64,000 nucleotides of DNA from Candidatus Electrothrix scaldis (GTDB lineage: Bacteria > Desulfobacterota > Desulfobulbia > Desulfobulbales > Desulfobulbaceae). The position numbers were made by a program, and so were the translations under genes. Under the pieces are notes generated by a model. It searched no databases. It was not told where the DNA came from and saw only the letters and a program-made list of their open reading frames with translations. The stretch spans positions 4,039,826 to 4,103,825 of the forward strand of contig CP138355.1 of assembly GCA_033584155.1 (NCBI GenBank), in the 5' to 3' direction. This document shows, in pieces, positions 35,622 through 44,338 of the stretch (the stretch's first letter is position 1; each line of letters begins with the position of its first letter).

Positions 35622-37511
35622 CTATAAGACGCCCATCTTTTTGAGATGGACCTGTAAAACAGAAACCGCTGCCGGAGTCACCCCGGAGATACGAGAGGCC
35701 TGCCCTAAGGAAAGCGGTCGGATACGATTGAGTTTTTCCACCACCTCATTGGAAAGACCCGGCAGTCCTTTATACTCCATATCATCAGGCAGTTTGGTTT
35801 GCTCCAGCTTTTTAAAGCGATCAACCTGCTCCTGCTGCCGCTTAATATAACCAGCATACTTGACTTGCAGCTCAATTTCTTCCTGCGCCTCTTGTTCTTC
35901 TTTGGTAAAAGAAAAATCCGGTTCCTGCTCTGCAACCAGAGGAAGTAAATCCTTCAGCCGGAGTTCCGGTCTCCGCAGAAGTTCCGTCAGGGTCATGGCC
36001 TGGTTGAGCGGCGTACTTCCCAAGGCAGCCAGCCCCTCGTTGACAGCAGGCACGGGTTTTAAACGAACTGTATCCAAGCGAGAGCATCCTTGCCCTATAG
36101 CCTCCTTCTTGGTGAGAAATCCCTGATAGGTTTCCTCATCCACCAGCCCCAGCTGGTAGCCGATATCCCGCAAACGCAGGTCCGCATTATCCTCCCGCAA
36201 GAGAAGGCGATATTCCGCCCTGGAGGTGAAAAGACGATAGGGCTCCTTAGTTCCCAAGGTCACCAGGTCATCAATCAGCACCCCAATATAGGCTTGGGAA
36301 CGATCCAGGATGACCGGCTCCTGTTCACGTACTAGCTGCACCGCATTGATGGCTGCCATCAGACCCTGGGCTGCTGCCTCCTCATAGCCAGAGGTCCCAT
36401 TAATTTGGCCAGCATGAAACAGTCCGCTGATCCGCTTGGTTTCCAGAGAGGGGTTAAGCTCCAGGGGATCAATATAATCATATTCAATGGCATACCCAGG
36501 CCGAATGATGCGGGCATTTTCCAGACCGACAATGGAACGAACCAGCTTCATCTGGGTCTGCAAGGGCAGACTGGTAGGAATGCCATTGGGATAGATTTCA
36601 ACCGTGTCCAGACCTTCGGGCTCAAGAAAGATCTGATGCCGTCCCTTTTCCGGGAAGCGCATGACCTTATCTTCAATGGACGGACAGTAGCGGGCACCAA
36701 TGCCTTCAATAATACCGGAGTACATGGGTGACTGGTCAATCCCGCCCCGGATAATTGCATGGGTTTGCTCATTGGTATAGGTGATATAACAGGGGAGCTG
36801 GGGCAGGTCTGGTTTTTCCTTATGGCCATTAGCAAAGGAGAACAGGGCTGGTGGCTCATCACTGTACTGGGGTTCCAGGGAGGTATAATCAATGCTCTTA
36901 CTATCCAAACGAGGTACGGTGCCTGTCTTCATTCGTCCCACGGTAAAGCCTATGTGCCGGTACCATTCTGCCAGACTGGTGGAGGCAGCATCTCCCATCC
37001 GACCGGCAGGGAAATTCTTTAGCCCGATATGGATCAGACCGTTGAGAAAGGTTCCGGTTGCCACCACCACGGCCCGGACTGAAATAATCTCATCAAGGGA
37101 GGTACGGATGCCAACCACCTGATCATTCTCGGTCAGGATCTCATCCACCACAGCCTGGCGAATGACGAGATTCTCCTGCTGCTCCAGCACCGTCTTCATC
37201 CGCTGCTGATACAAACGGCGATCAGCCTGGGCCCGGGATGAACGAACCGCTGGCCCCTTACTGGTATTCAGGCGACGAAACTGAATACCGGTGGCATCGA
37301 TATTTTTCGCCATCTCACCGCCTAAGGCATCAATCTCCTTGACCAGATGTCCTTTGGCCAAGCCACCTATTGCCGGGTTACAGGACATAGCCCCGATGGT
37401 GTCGGCATTAATAATACAGACCAAGGTCTTGCAGCCCATCCGGGCCGCAGCCAATGCCGCTTCACAGCCCGCATGCCCGGCTCCTATCACGGCGATATCA
37501 AAATCAGTCAT
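35622..37511 (-). CDS. mnmG: tRNA uridine-5-carboxymethylaminomethyl modification enzyme MnmG
   Basis: 629 residues, full length for MnmG/GidA. The FAD Rossmann motif GAGHAGCEAALAAARMG is at residue 10. CNPAIGGLAKGHLVKEIDALGGEMA, RRLNTSKGPAVRSSRAQADRRLY and SGYEEAAAQGLMAAINA are family signatures. The C-terminal helical domain binds MnmE (DMEYKGLPGLSNEVVEKLNRIRPLSLGQASRISGVTPAAV). With MnmE it modifies U34 in tRNAs reading NNA/NNG codons. It is divergent from trkH, with a gap of 170 bp. Confidence 0.97.
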   Translation of the reverse strand: MTDFDIAVIGAGHAGCEAALAAARMGCKTLVCIINADTIGAMSCNPAIGGLAKGHLVKEIDALGGEMAKNIDATGIQFRRLNTSKGPAVRSSRAQADRRLYQQRMKTVLEQQENLVIRQAVVDEILTENDQVVGIRTSLDEIISVRAVVVATGTFLNGLIHIGLKNFPAGRMGDAASTSLAEWYRHIGFTVGRMKTGTVPRLDSKSIDYTSLEPQYSDEPPALFSFANGHKEKPDLPQLPCYITYTNEQTHAIIRGGIDQSPMYSGIIEGIGARYCPSIEDKVMRFPEKGRHQIFLEPEGLDTVEIYPNGIPTSLPLQTQMKLVRSIVGLENARIIRPGYAIEYDYIDPLELNPSLETKRISGLFHAGQINGTSGYEEAAAQGLMAAINAVQLVREQEPVILDRSQAYIGVLIDDLVTLGTKEPYRLFTSRAEYRLLLREDNADLRLRDIGYQLGLVDEETYQGFLTKKEAIGQGCSRLDTVRLKPVPAVNEGLAALGSTPLNQAMTLTELLRRPELRLKDLLPLVAEQEPDFSFTKEEQEAQEEIELQVKYAGYIKRQQEQVDRFKKLEQTKLPDDMEYKGLPGLSNEVVEKLNRIRPLSLGQASRISGVTPAAVSVLQVHLKKMGVL

Positions 37512-37681
37512 GGTGTTTTTTACAGGTATTATGTATAAAAAAGAGGAAATAAGCCCGTCTCGTAGGGCAGAGTATCAGGCCCGAGTTACAATGAAGCCCT
37601 CAGGGAACAGCAAGATAACAGGTTCTCAGAAAAACGAACACAACCGAAATTCGATCCTACCGTATTTTGCGGTAAAATTTT

Positions 37682-39139
37682 ATGCATTATCTCTCCATCA
37701 TTCACATTATCGGGCTGCTGCTCACAGCAACTGGCAGTTCCATGCTTCTTCCCCTCTTTTGTGCATTCTATTACGGGGAATCAGATATCACAGCCTTTCT
37801 TCTTGCGATCCTGATTAACGTCGGTATCGGCCTGCCCAGCTGGTTTTTCACCAAGAAACATACGGAGCTGAATATCCGCGATGGCATCGTCATTGCGGTT
37901 GTGGGCTGGATTATCGTGTCTTCTGCCTCGGGCCTGCCCTTCATGATCCACGGAGCTATCCCCTCCTTCACAGACGCCTTTTTTGAGATGATGTCCGGTT
38001 ACACCACCACCGGCGCAACCATCCTTAACGACATTGAGGCCTTACCCCACGGCCTCCTCCTTTGGCGGAGCGAGACCCATCTTTTGGGCGGTATGGGCTT
38101 TCTCACCCTCATCATCCTCTTTCTTCCCAAGGGCATGGGTGGCTTACGTCTTTTTCGGGCCGAGTCCAGTCCTGGTCAATCCTTTACCGGGGAGAAGTTC
38201 GCAGCCCGGACCAAGGACACTATGGTCCGCCTCTGGACCGTCTACCTGGGCCTCAATCTCCTCCAGGTAATTCTCCTGACAGGGGGAGGCATGGAACTCT
38301 TTGATGCCCTCTGTACGGCCTTCGGCACCCTCTCCACCTCAGGATACTCGCCAAAAAATACCAGTATTGGTTTTTATAAAAGCGCCTATTTCGACTGGGT
38401 CATCATCATCTTTATGTTTCTCGGCGGGACCAGCTTTGTCCTGCTTTACCACATGGTCTACGGCGGCATAAAAGAAATCGCCCGCAATACCGAGTTTAAA
38501 TGGTACTCAATCCTGGTGATCTTCTTTTGTGCTGTGGTATCTCTGATCCTCTGGCAGCAAGGCACCTATTCCGGCCTGGTGGATTCCATTCGTTATGGGA
38601 CCTTCCAGGTTATGTCTCTGCTCACTACCACCGGTTTTGGCACGGCTGATTATGAGCAATGGCCTCAATCGGCTCAGATGTTTCTCTATGTTTCTTGCCT
38701 GATCGGTGGCTGCGCAGGCTCAACAGCCAGTGGAATCAAAATCGTCCACTATGTCATCGTCTGCAAGTTCATCTGGGGGACGGTCCGGAAATCCTTTTTC
38801 CATCCCATGTCCATCGTTTCAGTCAAATTAAATGGCAAACAGATTGACGTCTCCATGATCAATATGGCAATCTGCTATTTTATCGTTAATATCTTTATCA
38901 TCTTTATCGGAGGTTGTTTCATGACCCTGGTGGACGATATGGATTATACCACAGCCATGAGTTCTGTCATCTCCGCCCTCATGACCATCGGCCCCGGCTT
39001 TGGCGAAATAGGGCCAACAGAAAATTTTTACTCTATTTCTACAATAGGAAAGTGGTTCCTGGCCTGGAACATGATGGTGGGACGTCTGGAGCTTTTCTCC
39101 GCCCTGGTGATCTTTTATCCTTCGTTTTGGAAGAGGTAA
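37682..39139 (+). CDS. trkH: TrkH-type potassium uptake membrane protein
   Basis: 485 residues with about ten membrane segments. The four pore-loop repeats can be seen: SGYTTTGATIL near residue 100, TLSTSGYSPKNTS near 220, LLTTTGFGTADYEQW near 315 and MTIGPGFGEIGPTENFY near 435. Each has the selectivity-filter glycine. It forms the K+-conducting subunit in the inner membrane and needs a cytosolic TrkA or KtrA partner, which is not in the window. The segment LPKGMGGLRLFRAESSPGQSF is characteristic of TrkH. Confidence 0.95.
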   Translation: MHYLSIIHIIGLLLTATGSSMLLPLFCAFYYGESDITAFLLAILINVGIGLPSWFFTKKHTELNIRDGIVIAVVGWIIVSSASGLPFMIHGAIPSFTDAFFEMMSGYTTTGATILNDIEALPHGLLLWRSETHLLGGMGFLTLIILFLPKGMGGLRLFRAESSPGQSFTGEKFAARTKDTMVRLWTVYLGLNLLQVILLTGGGMELFDALCTAFGTLSTSGYSPKNTSIGFYKSAYFDWVIIIFMFLGGTSFVLLYHMVYGGIKEIARNTEFKWYSILVIFFCAVVSLILWQQGTYSGLVDSIRYGTFQVMSLLTTTGFGTADYEQWPQSAQMFLYVSCLIGGCAGSTASGIKIVHYVIVCKFIWGTVRKSFFHPMSIVSVKLNGKQIDVSMINMAICYFIVNIFIIFIGGCFMTLVDDMDYTTAMSSVISALMTIGPGFGEIGPTENFYSISTIGKWFLAWNMMVGRLELFSALVIFYPSFWKR

Positions 39140-39521
39140 AAGGAACAAGCGCACGGCATAGCTGCCTGCGCTGTCCGCAATCAGAGCTACCGAAAAGGAG
39201 TAGCGGCTTTGTCAATGGTAAATGGGTGGTAAACGCACCTGCGTTCAAAAAATCTCGAGTACTGACTCGAACTGATCTCGAGTTAGTACTCCAACCAAGC
39301 TGGAGTTAGTACTCGAGTTGAACCGGAGTTAGTACTCGAACTAAATAGGAGTACTGCCTCGAGGTTGTTTGGGAGACGGGGGTGGGGATTGCAGCAGCGG
39401 ACGACGGTTGTTTTCTCTGTTGACATGGGGGGATATGCTTCGTAAATTAGCTGGGTAACATGTTAGAATTATATCTGTTCAGATTGTAGAATACCGCATT
39501 CAATAAGGATAAGCCAAGAAG
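39140..39521. other. Intergenic region with 23-bp repeat array
   Basis: Between trkH and the Abi_C gene. It contains no gene that I can support. It holds the five-unit repeat array at 39257-39371 and a G-rich stretch near 39372-39395. The downstream gene's promoter should lie at 39430-39510. Confidence 0.5.
39257..39371. repeat. Five-unit 23-bp interspersed repeat array
   Basis: Five units of exactly 23 bp, each a 12-bp core plus an 11-bp variable spacer. Cores start at 39257, 39280, 39303, 39326 and 39349. The middle three are GAGTTAGTACTC; the outer ones are GAGTACTGACTC and GAGTACTGCCTC, close to the reverse complement. The spacers share little sequence. The cores are too short and the spacers too small for CRISPR. 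Confidence 0.75.
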
Positions 39522-40346
39522 ATGCTTGCCGAATTTCCACGCCCGCTGGCCTCTATTGTAGGGGAGATCATTGGCGGATATTATTATCACCATCAGGCAA
39601 TTGAAACGCTGTTTTATGAAAGTGGCGCATCTGGAGATCCACCTGAAGGCAATTGTGTTAATAAGGTTACTAACTGGCTCGTTCGAGAAGGTAAAAGTAA
39701 TCCGAGTAAGGCTATAGAGATACTTGGAAAAATTCTTGAAGAATTCATGGATGGTGATTTTGTGCGTAACTGCCGTGACAAAAATCAAGCAATTCAACGG
39801 ATTGTTTCCGCTCTCCAACGTTATGGTTTAACTTACGGCTTTGGAGGGAAAATATACGGTGCGTCAATTTCTACACCTTCACGTTCACTTGCTGACATGT
39901 TGCGTGAGCTTGCAATACAGGAGATCGACGATGAATTTAATCGCGCCTACCAGTCCGTAGACGAAGACCCACCCTCAGCATTAACGGCAGCTTGTGCTAT
40001 AGTCGAGGCAATGTGTAAGGCCTACATTGCAGAATACAGACTGGATACGCCAAGAAAGCAGACGATAAAAAATGTTTGGAACGTCGTTTCTAGGCACTTA
40101 GGCCTTTCACCAGATCGCGTAGAAGAGGATGACCTAAAAAAAATTCTATCTGGGCTTACATCTATTACAGATGGTATCGGTTCCCTGCGGACACATGCAG
40201 GCAGTGCTCATGGGCACGCTAAACGAATCTACCGAATAGAACCAAGACATGCGCGGCTTGCTGTACATTCCGCGCATACACTTTGTCTCTTTGTCTTGGA
40301 AACTTGGCAGAAACAACGAGATGGAAGTCGCCAACTCTCCGGGTGA
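39522..40346 (+). CDS. Abortive infection (Abi_C) family protein
   Basis: 274 residues. The C-terminal third matches the Abi_C domain: PPSALTAACAIVEAMCKAYIAEY, a DDLKKILSGLTSITDGIGSLRTHAGSAHGHAKR segment and HARLAVHSAHTLCLFVLETW. R223 and H230 form an R-x6-H motif like that of HEPN ribonucleases. The N-terminal part (about 1-130) has no domain I recognise. Abi_C proteins occur in many bacteria as single genes tied to phage defence, but this family assignment is by pattern only. No partner toxin, nuclease or restriction gene is next to it; the repeat array lies immediately upstream. Confidence 0.75.
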   Translation: MLAEFPRPLASIVGEIIGGYYYHHQAIETLFYESGASGDPPEGNCVNKVTNWLVREGKSNPSKAIEILGKILEEFMDGDFVRNCRDKNQAIQRIVSALQRYGLTYGFGGKIYGASISTPSRSLADMLRELAIQEIDDEFNRAYQSVDEDPPSALTAACAIVEAMCKAYIAEYRLDTPRKQTIKNVWNVVSRHLGLSPDRVEEDDLKKILSGLTSITDGIGSLRTHAGSAHGHAKRIYRIEPRHARLAVHSAHTLCLFVLETWQKQRDGSRQLSG

Positions 40347-40369
40347 TTTATAGAACATAGGGCTACTCA

Positions 40370-41677
40370 ATGTCGGCGACAACTGATCAATTCATCATCT
40401 GCCCAGGCTGTGATCTTCTCCTGGAACCAATTGAGGCAACAGCCACTCACACTGCGGTTTGTCCCCGTTGCCGACGCCGCCTGCATCGAAAACGCCCGGA
40501 CTCCATTCGGAGGACGCTGGTCCTCTCCCTCACTGGGTTGCTCCTCTATCTGCCAGCTAACTTCGCCCCTCTGCTGACCTTTAATATCCTGGGAACAACA
40601 ACACAGAGCTCCTTATTTCAGAGCGCGTTGAGTTTGTTTGATCAGGGAGAGTATTTGGTTTGCGTCCTGGTCATGCTGACAGGTCTGATATTTCCGTTCG
40701 CAACGCTGGGGCTCCTCTTTGGAGTGTCAGCCGGACTTTTCCTCGGTTGGCAACAAAAATGGATGCGGGATTTCCTGGCCTGGTACCATCATCTGACTGA
40801 ATGGGCGATGACGGATATCTACCTGATCGCCATTTTCATCACCATTATCAAGATGAACCATACTGCGTCCATAGACTTTAATCAGGGATTTTTCTGCTTT
40901 ATCGGCCTGGTGGCAACAACCGTGGCTGCCCAGGCCTCGTTCGACCCAAGCCTGTTCTGGGGAAAGCTGGATAAAGAGGCAAGCAACGGGGGCAAGGAGG
41001 AAACGAAGATTTCCTTTGATAATAAAGCGCGAACCGGTAGAGAAGCAGGCCTTATTCTCTGCCCCACCTGTCACAAAATCATTCCTCAGGCCACACTAAT
41101 TGAGGGGGAAAGAAACTCCTGTCCCCGTTGTGCAGAGGCCCTCCATCTTCGCAAAAAGAATAGTGTGGACCGCTCCTGGGCCCTGATAGTCACGGCCCTG
41201 CTCCTCACCCTGCCAGCCAACTTACTCCCTATTATGTCGGTCTCATCCTTAAGCAACGCAGGCGAGAGTACTATCATTGACGGGATTATCCTGTTTTTTA
41301 AGGAAGGCTCCTACGGTATCGGACTTGTTATTCTGACGGCTTCCGTCCTGGTCCCCCTGTTCAAGATAACAGGCATGGCCCTGATCCTGGTCTCTATCCA
41401 TAATCAGTGGGCAACCTGGCTTCGCCATAAGGCGCTGATGTTTCGTTTTATCCAGTTCATTGGTCGCTGGTCCATGCTGGATATTTTTGTCATCGCCCTG
41501 CTCTGCGCTCTGATGCGCTTCGGCAGCCTCTCTTCCGTGGACACCGCACCGGCAGCTCTCTATTTCAGCGCGGTGGTCCTCTGCACCATGTTTGCCGCTA
41601 TCAGCTTTGATCCGCGTTTGCTCTGGGACAGCGCTGAGGAAGGCGCTACAAAGAAGGCCACCTCGCCAAATCAATAA
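40370..41677 (+). CDS. pqiA: PqiA-like membrane protein
   Basis: 435 residues built of two repeated halves. Each begins with a zinc-ribbon-like pair (CPGCDLLLEP ... CPRCRRRLHRK; CPTCHKIIPQ ... CPRCAEALHLRKKN) followed by four membrane helices, one group starting LVLSLTGLLLYLPANFAPLLTF and the other LIVTALLLTLPANLLPIMSV. This is the PqiA layout. PqiA works with the MCE protein PqiB in lipid transport between the membranes. No pqiB or pqiC is adjacent, so the partner must be elsewhere or absent. It starts 24 bp after the Abi_C gene, so the two could share a transcript without sharing a function. Confidence 0.9.
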   Translation: MSATTDQFIICPGCDLLLEPIEATATHTAVCPRCRRRLHRKRPDSIRRTLVLSLTGLLLYLPANFAPLLTFNILGTTTQSSLFQSALSLFDQGEYLVCVLVMLTGLIFPFATLGLLFGVSAGLFLGWQQKWMRDFLAWYHHLTEWAMTDIYLIAIFITIIKMNHTASIDFNQGFFCFIGLVATTVAAQASFDPSLFWGKLDKEASNGGKEETKISFDNKARTGREAGLILCPTCHKIIPQATLIEGERNSCPRCAEALHLRKKNSVDRSWALIVTALLLTLPANLLPIMSVSSLSNAGESTIIDGIILFFKEGSYGIGLVILTASVLVPLFKITGMALILVSIHNQWATWLRHKALMFRFIQFIGRWSMLDIFVIALLCALMRFGSLSSVDTAPAALYFSAVVLCTMFAAISFDPRLLWDSAEEGATKKATSPNQ

Positions 41678-41686
41678 CTGGAGATA

Positions 41687-42025
41687 TCAATTGGTGACTT
41701 CATCGGTGGTTCCCAGGACCTTAGCGATAATTTCTTTCTTCATTTCCTCGGCAGGTTCAGGGTCATTCCACTTGATAAACTGTTCTGTGACCCGCATAAA
41801 ATCACCATTATCCTTTTTGCATTGATCGCAGATAGACTCGGCCTGATCGCGGTACATAAGAATCTTACTCGCAGGCTCTCCAGTAATGCTTACTGCTGCC
41901 ATCTTGCGGCACCCACAATTCAGACGGATAACAGCCACCCCCACAGCATCGGGGCTGCCCTCAAAAATACCTTCAATCATTGCTCGCTCGCCCTTTTCCG
42001 GGTCTCTCATCTTTTCTGCTACCAT
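41687..42025 (-). CDS. Small hypothetical protein with CGC and CDQC motifs
   Basis: 112 residues, no family that I recognise. It has four cysteines as a CGC pair (residues about 38-40) and a CDQC pair near 66-69, spaced about 27 apart. This suggests one zinc site or a redox pair. Charge is high (KKEIIAK; EMKKE) and no signal or membrane segment is present, so it is likely a cytosolic protein. It is convergent with pqiA, ten bases between stops. The reading frame has normal codon use. Confidence 0.5.
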   Translation of the reverse strand: MVAEKMRDPEKGERAMIEGIFEGSPDAVGVAVIRLNCGCRKMAAVSITGEPASKILMYRDQAESICDQCKKDNGDFMRVTEQFIKWNDPEPAEEMKKEIIAKVLGTTDEVTN

Positions 42026-42351
42026 AACTCGCTCTGCTCGTTGTTATTATATGTATTATTTCGTCATGAGATGTCGCTATACATCGGCATCCGCTAGACG
42101 CCGCCCTCCAAGGTAGGAAGTTCCGCAACTTTATTCGCTTCCGCAGTATCGGTCAAGAGGCAAGAACTAAACAACCATCTTGATTAAAAAACACACTGTA
42201 TTTAGTGAGAACAGAAAGGTTATGACGAAAAAACATTAAACCAATTTGTTTTTTTACCTAAAAAACGATAAGATGAGTAATACAGCGACCGTTTCAGTAA
42301 TGATAACAGCAACAAGCTTGAAGCTTAATTCAATCAAGCTAAGGAGAGATT
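42026..42351. other. Divergent intergenic region
   Basis: About 325 bp between the reverse small protein and the forward DUF1566 gene. It contains AT-rich sequence and an imperfect inverted repeat near 42313-42343 (CAAGCTTGAAGCTTAATTCAATCAAGCT). I see no gene. Confidence 0.4.
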
Positions 42352-43509
42352 ATGCGACAAACAAGAAGAGGCTGTATAATACTTGGATATGTTATATTTC
42401 TATTTAGTTATGGGGGGGGGCTTCTCGGCACGACGAGAGCGGCTACACCCTCTGTAGTCGAAGGATCGGAGTATCCAGCTAATGGAGCTGAAGTGTTCTC
42501 AGGAGAACAGAGCCAACTATTACAAATAGCACTAACCAATCCCGATCGTTGTATATTTCACTTTGGCACAGATAGCAGTGCCGTTGCGTCATTGATTGGA
42601 ACGATTAATGGAGAATACTGTGAGGTAAGAACTTTCTACGACGGTATCAATATGACCGATAACGGTACAAACTATTGGTACGTTGAAGCAGAGAATACTG
42701 CTGAGACCACACGCTACCCGACAAGTGGTACTCTTTCATTTACTGTAGTGACAAAGCCTGTACCTTGGACTCTCTTTCTTGTCCCTACTCTAGCTGCTAA
42801 TAAAAAAATGCCTGTAACAACAAGCAGCTCCGGCCTGAACGACACAGGGATTACCTGGGGTGGGGGAACAGTATCTGGAAACAATAGCACCTGTACTCCT
42901 GGGGTACAGGATTGCTCATCAGGAAGAGACAACACTGATAATGATGATACAGACGGGCATGCCGGGTTCAGTTTTACCAAGCTGGACAGCAACGGGACTG
43001 CTTTGGCTGATCAGACGCAGGATTATGCCACTACCCCCTGGAGTTGTGTAAAGGATGAAGTTACTGGTCTTATCTGGGCCGTAAAAACGACAACAGGCTT
43101 GCACGACAGTACATACACCTACAGCTGGTACAATACTGATGCTGCAACAAATGGAGGAGATGACGGGACCCAGGATCCTTTCTTTGGGTCCTGCGATGAT
43201 AATCATGACTGTAACACAACCTCCTATGTGGACTGGGTGAACAGTCAGGGCTTATGCGGGGCCACGGACTGGCGTGTTCCCAGCGTGAAAGAGTTACTCA
43301 GCATTGTTTCATATAATGCAGCAGGTACTACTGCCATAGACAGTACTTTTTTCCCGAACACTGCGACTGATAGAACTTTTTGGACGTCAACGCCAGTGAG
43401 TGAGGCATCAACCGAAGCGTGGTCCGTACATTTTCAATACGGCTATACAGCCAAGAGTGCTAAAAGTTCCACGTTATATGTACGGTTAGTTCGGACAGCG
43501 CCAAACTGA
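42352..43509 (+). CDS. Secreted DUF1566 protein with poly-G tract in its signal region
   Basis: 385 residues. A Sec signal peptide (about residues 1-30: basic start, CIILGYVIFLFSYGGGLLG core, ending ..TTRAA) precedes a region with one immunoglobulin-like segment and a C-terminal DUF1566 (Lcl C-terminal) domain: ATTPWSCVKDEVTGLIWAVKT, ATDWRVPSVKELLSIVSY, FWTSTPVSEASTEAWSVHFQYG, LYVRLVR. DUF1566 domains resemble C-type-lectin/FGE-like surface binding folds. The three consecutive glycines come from nine G (42412-42420) inside the signal peptide. GGAGAG is the ribosome site. A similar shorter protein follows. Confidence 0.85.
   Translation: MRQTRRGCIILGYVIFLFSYGGGLLGTTRAATPSVVEGSEYPANGAEVFSGEQSQLLQIALTNPDRCIFHFGTDSSAVASLIGTINGEYCEVRTFYDGINMTDNGTNYWYVEAENTAETTRYPTSGTLSFTVVTKPVPWTLFLVPTLAANKKMPVTTSSSGLNDTGITWGGGTVSGNNSTCTPGVQDCSSGRDNTDNDDTDGHAGFSFTKLDSNGTALADQTQDYATTPWSCVKDEVTGLIWAVKTTTGLHDSTYTYSWYNTDAATNGGDDGTQDPFFGSCDDNHDCNTTSYVDWVNSQGLCGATDWRVPSVKELLSIVSYNAAGTTAIDSTFFPNTATDRTFWTSTPVSEASTEAWSVHFQYGYTAKSAKSSTLYVRLVRTAPN
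42412..42420 (+). repeat. Poly-G tract (9) in DUF1566 signal peptide
   Basis: Nine G at codons 21-23 of the secreted protein. Gain or loss of one base would abolish the protein soon after the start. This is the classic layout of a contingency locus; variability is not shown by one sequence. Confidence 0.6.
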
Positions 43510-43580
43510 TGTAATGGTGGTATGGAGAACTGCCACAGGTGTTCCCCTGACTATGATTCAGCAACAAACAGGAGTTTACT

Positions 43581-44129
43581 ATGCGTATATACAATCTTTT
43601 TTTCTCTCTTTTCTCTCTATTTTCAGTAATTGTTACACTTAATTCAGCCCTTGCGCTCCAGTCTGCAAACTGTAACACGGCCATGGAACCATCAACACCG
43701 GACAGCAACTTTACAGATCATGGAGACGGGACAGTAACAGATAATAGTACAGGGCTGATGTGGAAGAAATGCCTTGAAGGGCTTTCCGGTACAGGTTGCT
43801 CTGGCACTGTGCTTACCTTTTCCTGGGCAACAGCATTACAGCAACCTGCATTAGAAAGTGATACCACGTATACAGACTGGCGATTACCCAATATTAAAGA
43901 ACTGCATTCTATCATTGAAGAAAGCTGCCATACTCCGGCAATCAACACAGACATCTTTCCTGGTATACCTTCGGAGTCAGTCGTATGGTCCAGTTCTCCC
44001 TATGCCGGTGTTGATACGCAATCGTGGAATATTGATTTTTCTAGCGGTGACATGGATATGAGTCCCACTACCAACGACCGTACAATCAGCACCTACCATG
44101 TGCGACTTGTACGGGATGTCACTAACTGA
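43581..44129 (+). CDS. Secreted DUF1566 protein, single domain
   Basis: 182 residues. The signal peptide (MRIYNLFFSLFSLFSVIV ... ALA) is followed by one DUF1566 domain: TDHGDGTVTDNSTGLMWKKC, YTDWRLPNIKELHSIIEES, VVWSSSPYAGVDTQSWNIDF and YHVRLVRDV. Four cysteines probably make disulphides outside the cell. GGAG ribosome site. It lies 71 bp after the longer DUF1566 gene and ends before a strong terminator, so the two probably form a short operon. The function, possibly adhesion or surface binding, is unproven. Confidence 0.85.
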   Translation: MRIYNLFFSLFSLFSVIVTLNSALALQSANCNTAMEPSTPDSNFTDHGDGTVTDNSTGLMWKKCLEGLSGTGCSGTVLTFSWATALQQPALESDTTYTDWRLPNIKELHSIIEESCHTPAINTDIFPGIPSESVVWSSSPYAGVDTQSWNIDFSSGDMDMSPTTNDRTISTYHVRLVRDVTN

Positions 44130-44182
44130 CGCACAAAATCCTTAAGAAATAGTACCGACTGATCTCTTTGTATCTTTCACCG

Positions 44183-44214
44183 GGTGCATGCCCACCGCAT
44201 GCACCGTTTTTTTT
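44183..44214 (+). terminator. Intrinsic terminator after the DUF1566 pair
   Basis: A perfect nine-base-pair stem GGTGCATGC (44183-44191) / GCATGCACC (44197-44205), a five-base loop and eight T (44207-44214). This is the strongest terminator in the window. Confidence 0.9.
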
Positions 44215-44293
44215 ATCTCTCCATCTATATGGGAGTCATACCTCTCACTACCCCATCCAAATATACTTTCCTTTTCATTTCGAAAAAAAATTG

Positions 44294-44302
44294 TGCTATA
44301 CT
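44294..44302 (+). promoter_or_regulatory. Extended -10 promoter upstream of the PilT-like gene
   Basis: TGCTATACT (44294-44302) is an extended -10 with TATACT as core. Transcription would start near 44309, about 30 bp before the gene. No strong -35 is visible. Confidence 0.5.
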
Positions 44303-44338
44303 TCGTTTAAACTCTTGACTCTTTCACGGAGAATTCCT

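Noticed and set aside
39257-39371. CRISPR array
   Set aside because: Cores are only 12 bp and spacers 11 bp, far below CRISPR repeat and spacer sizes, and no cas genes are present.
44168-44338. Longer N-terminus of the PilT-like protein
   Set aside because: It includes the sequence just after a terminator, contains the promoter, and has no PilT resemblance. The ATG at 44339 has a ribosome site.
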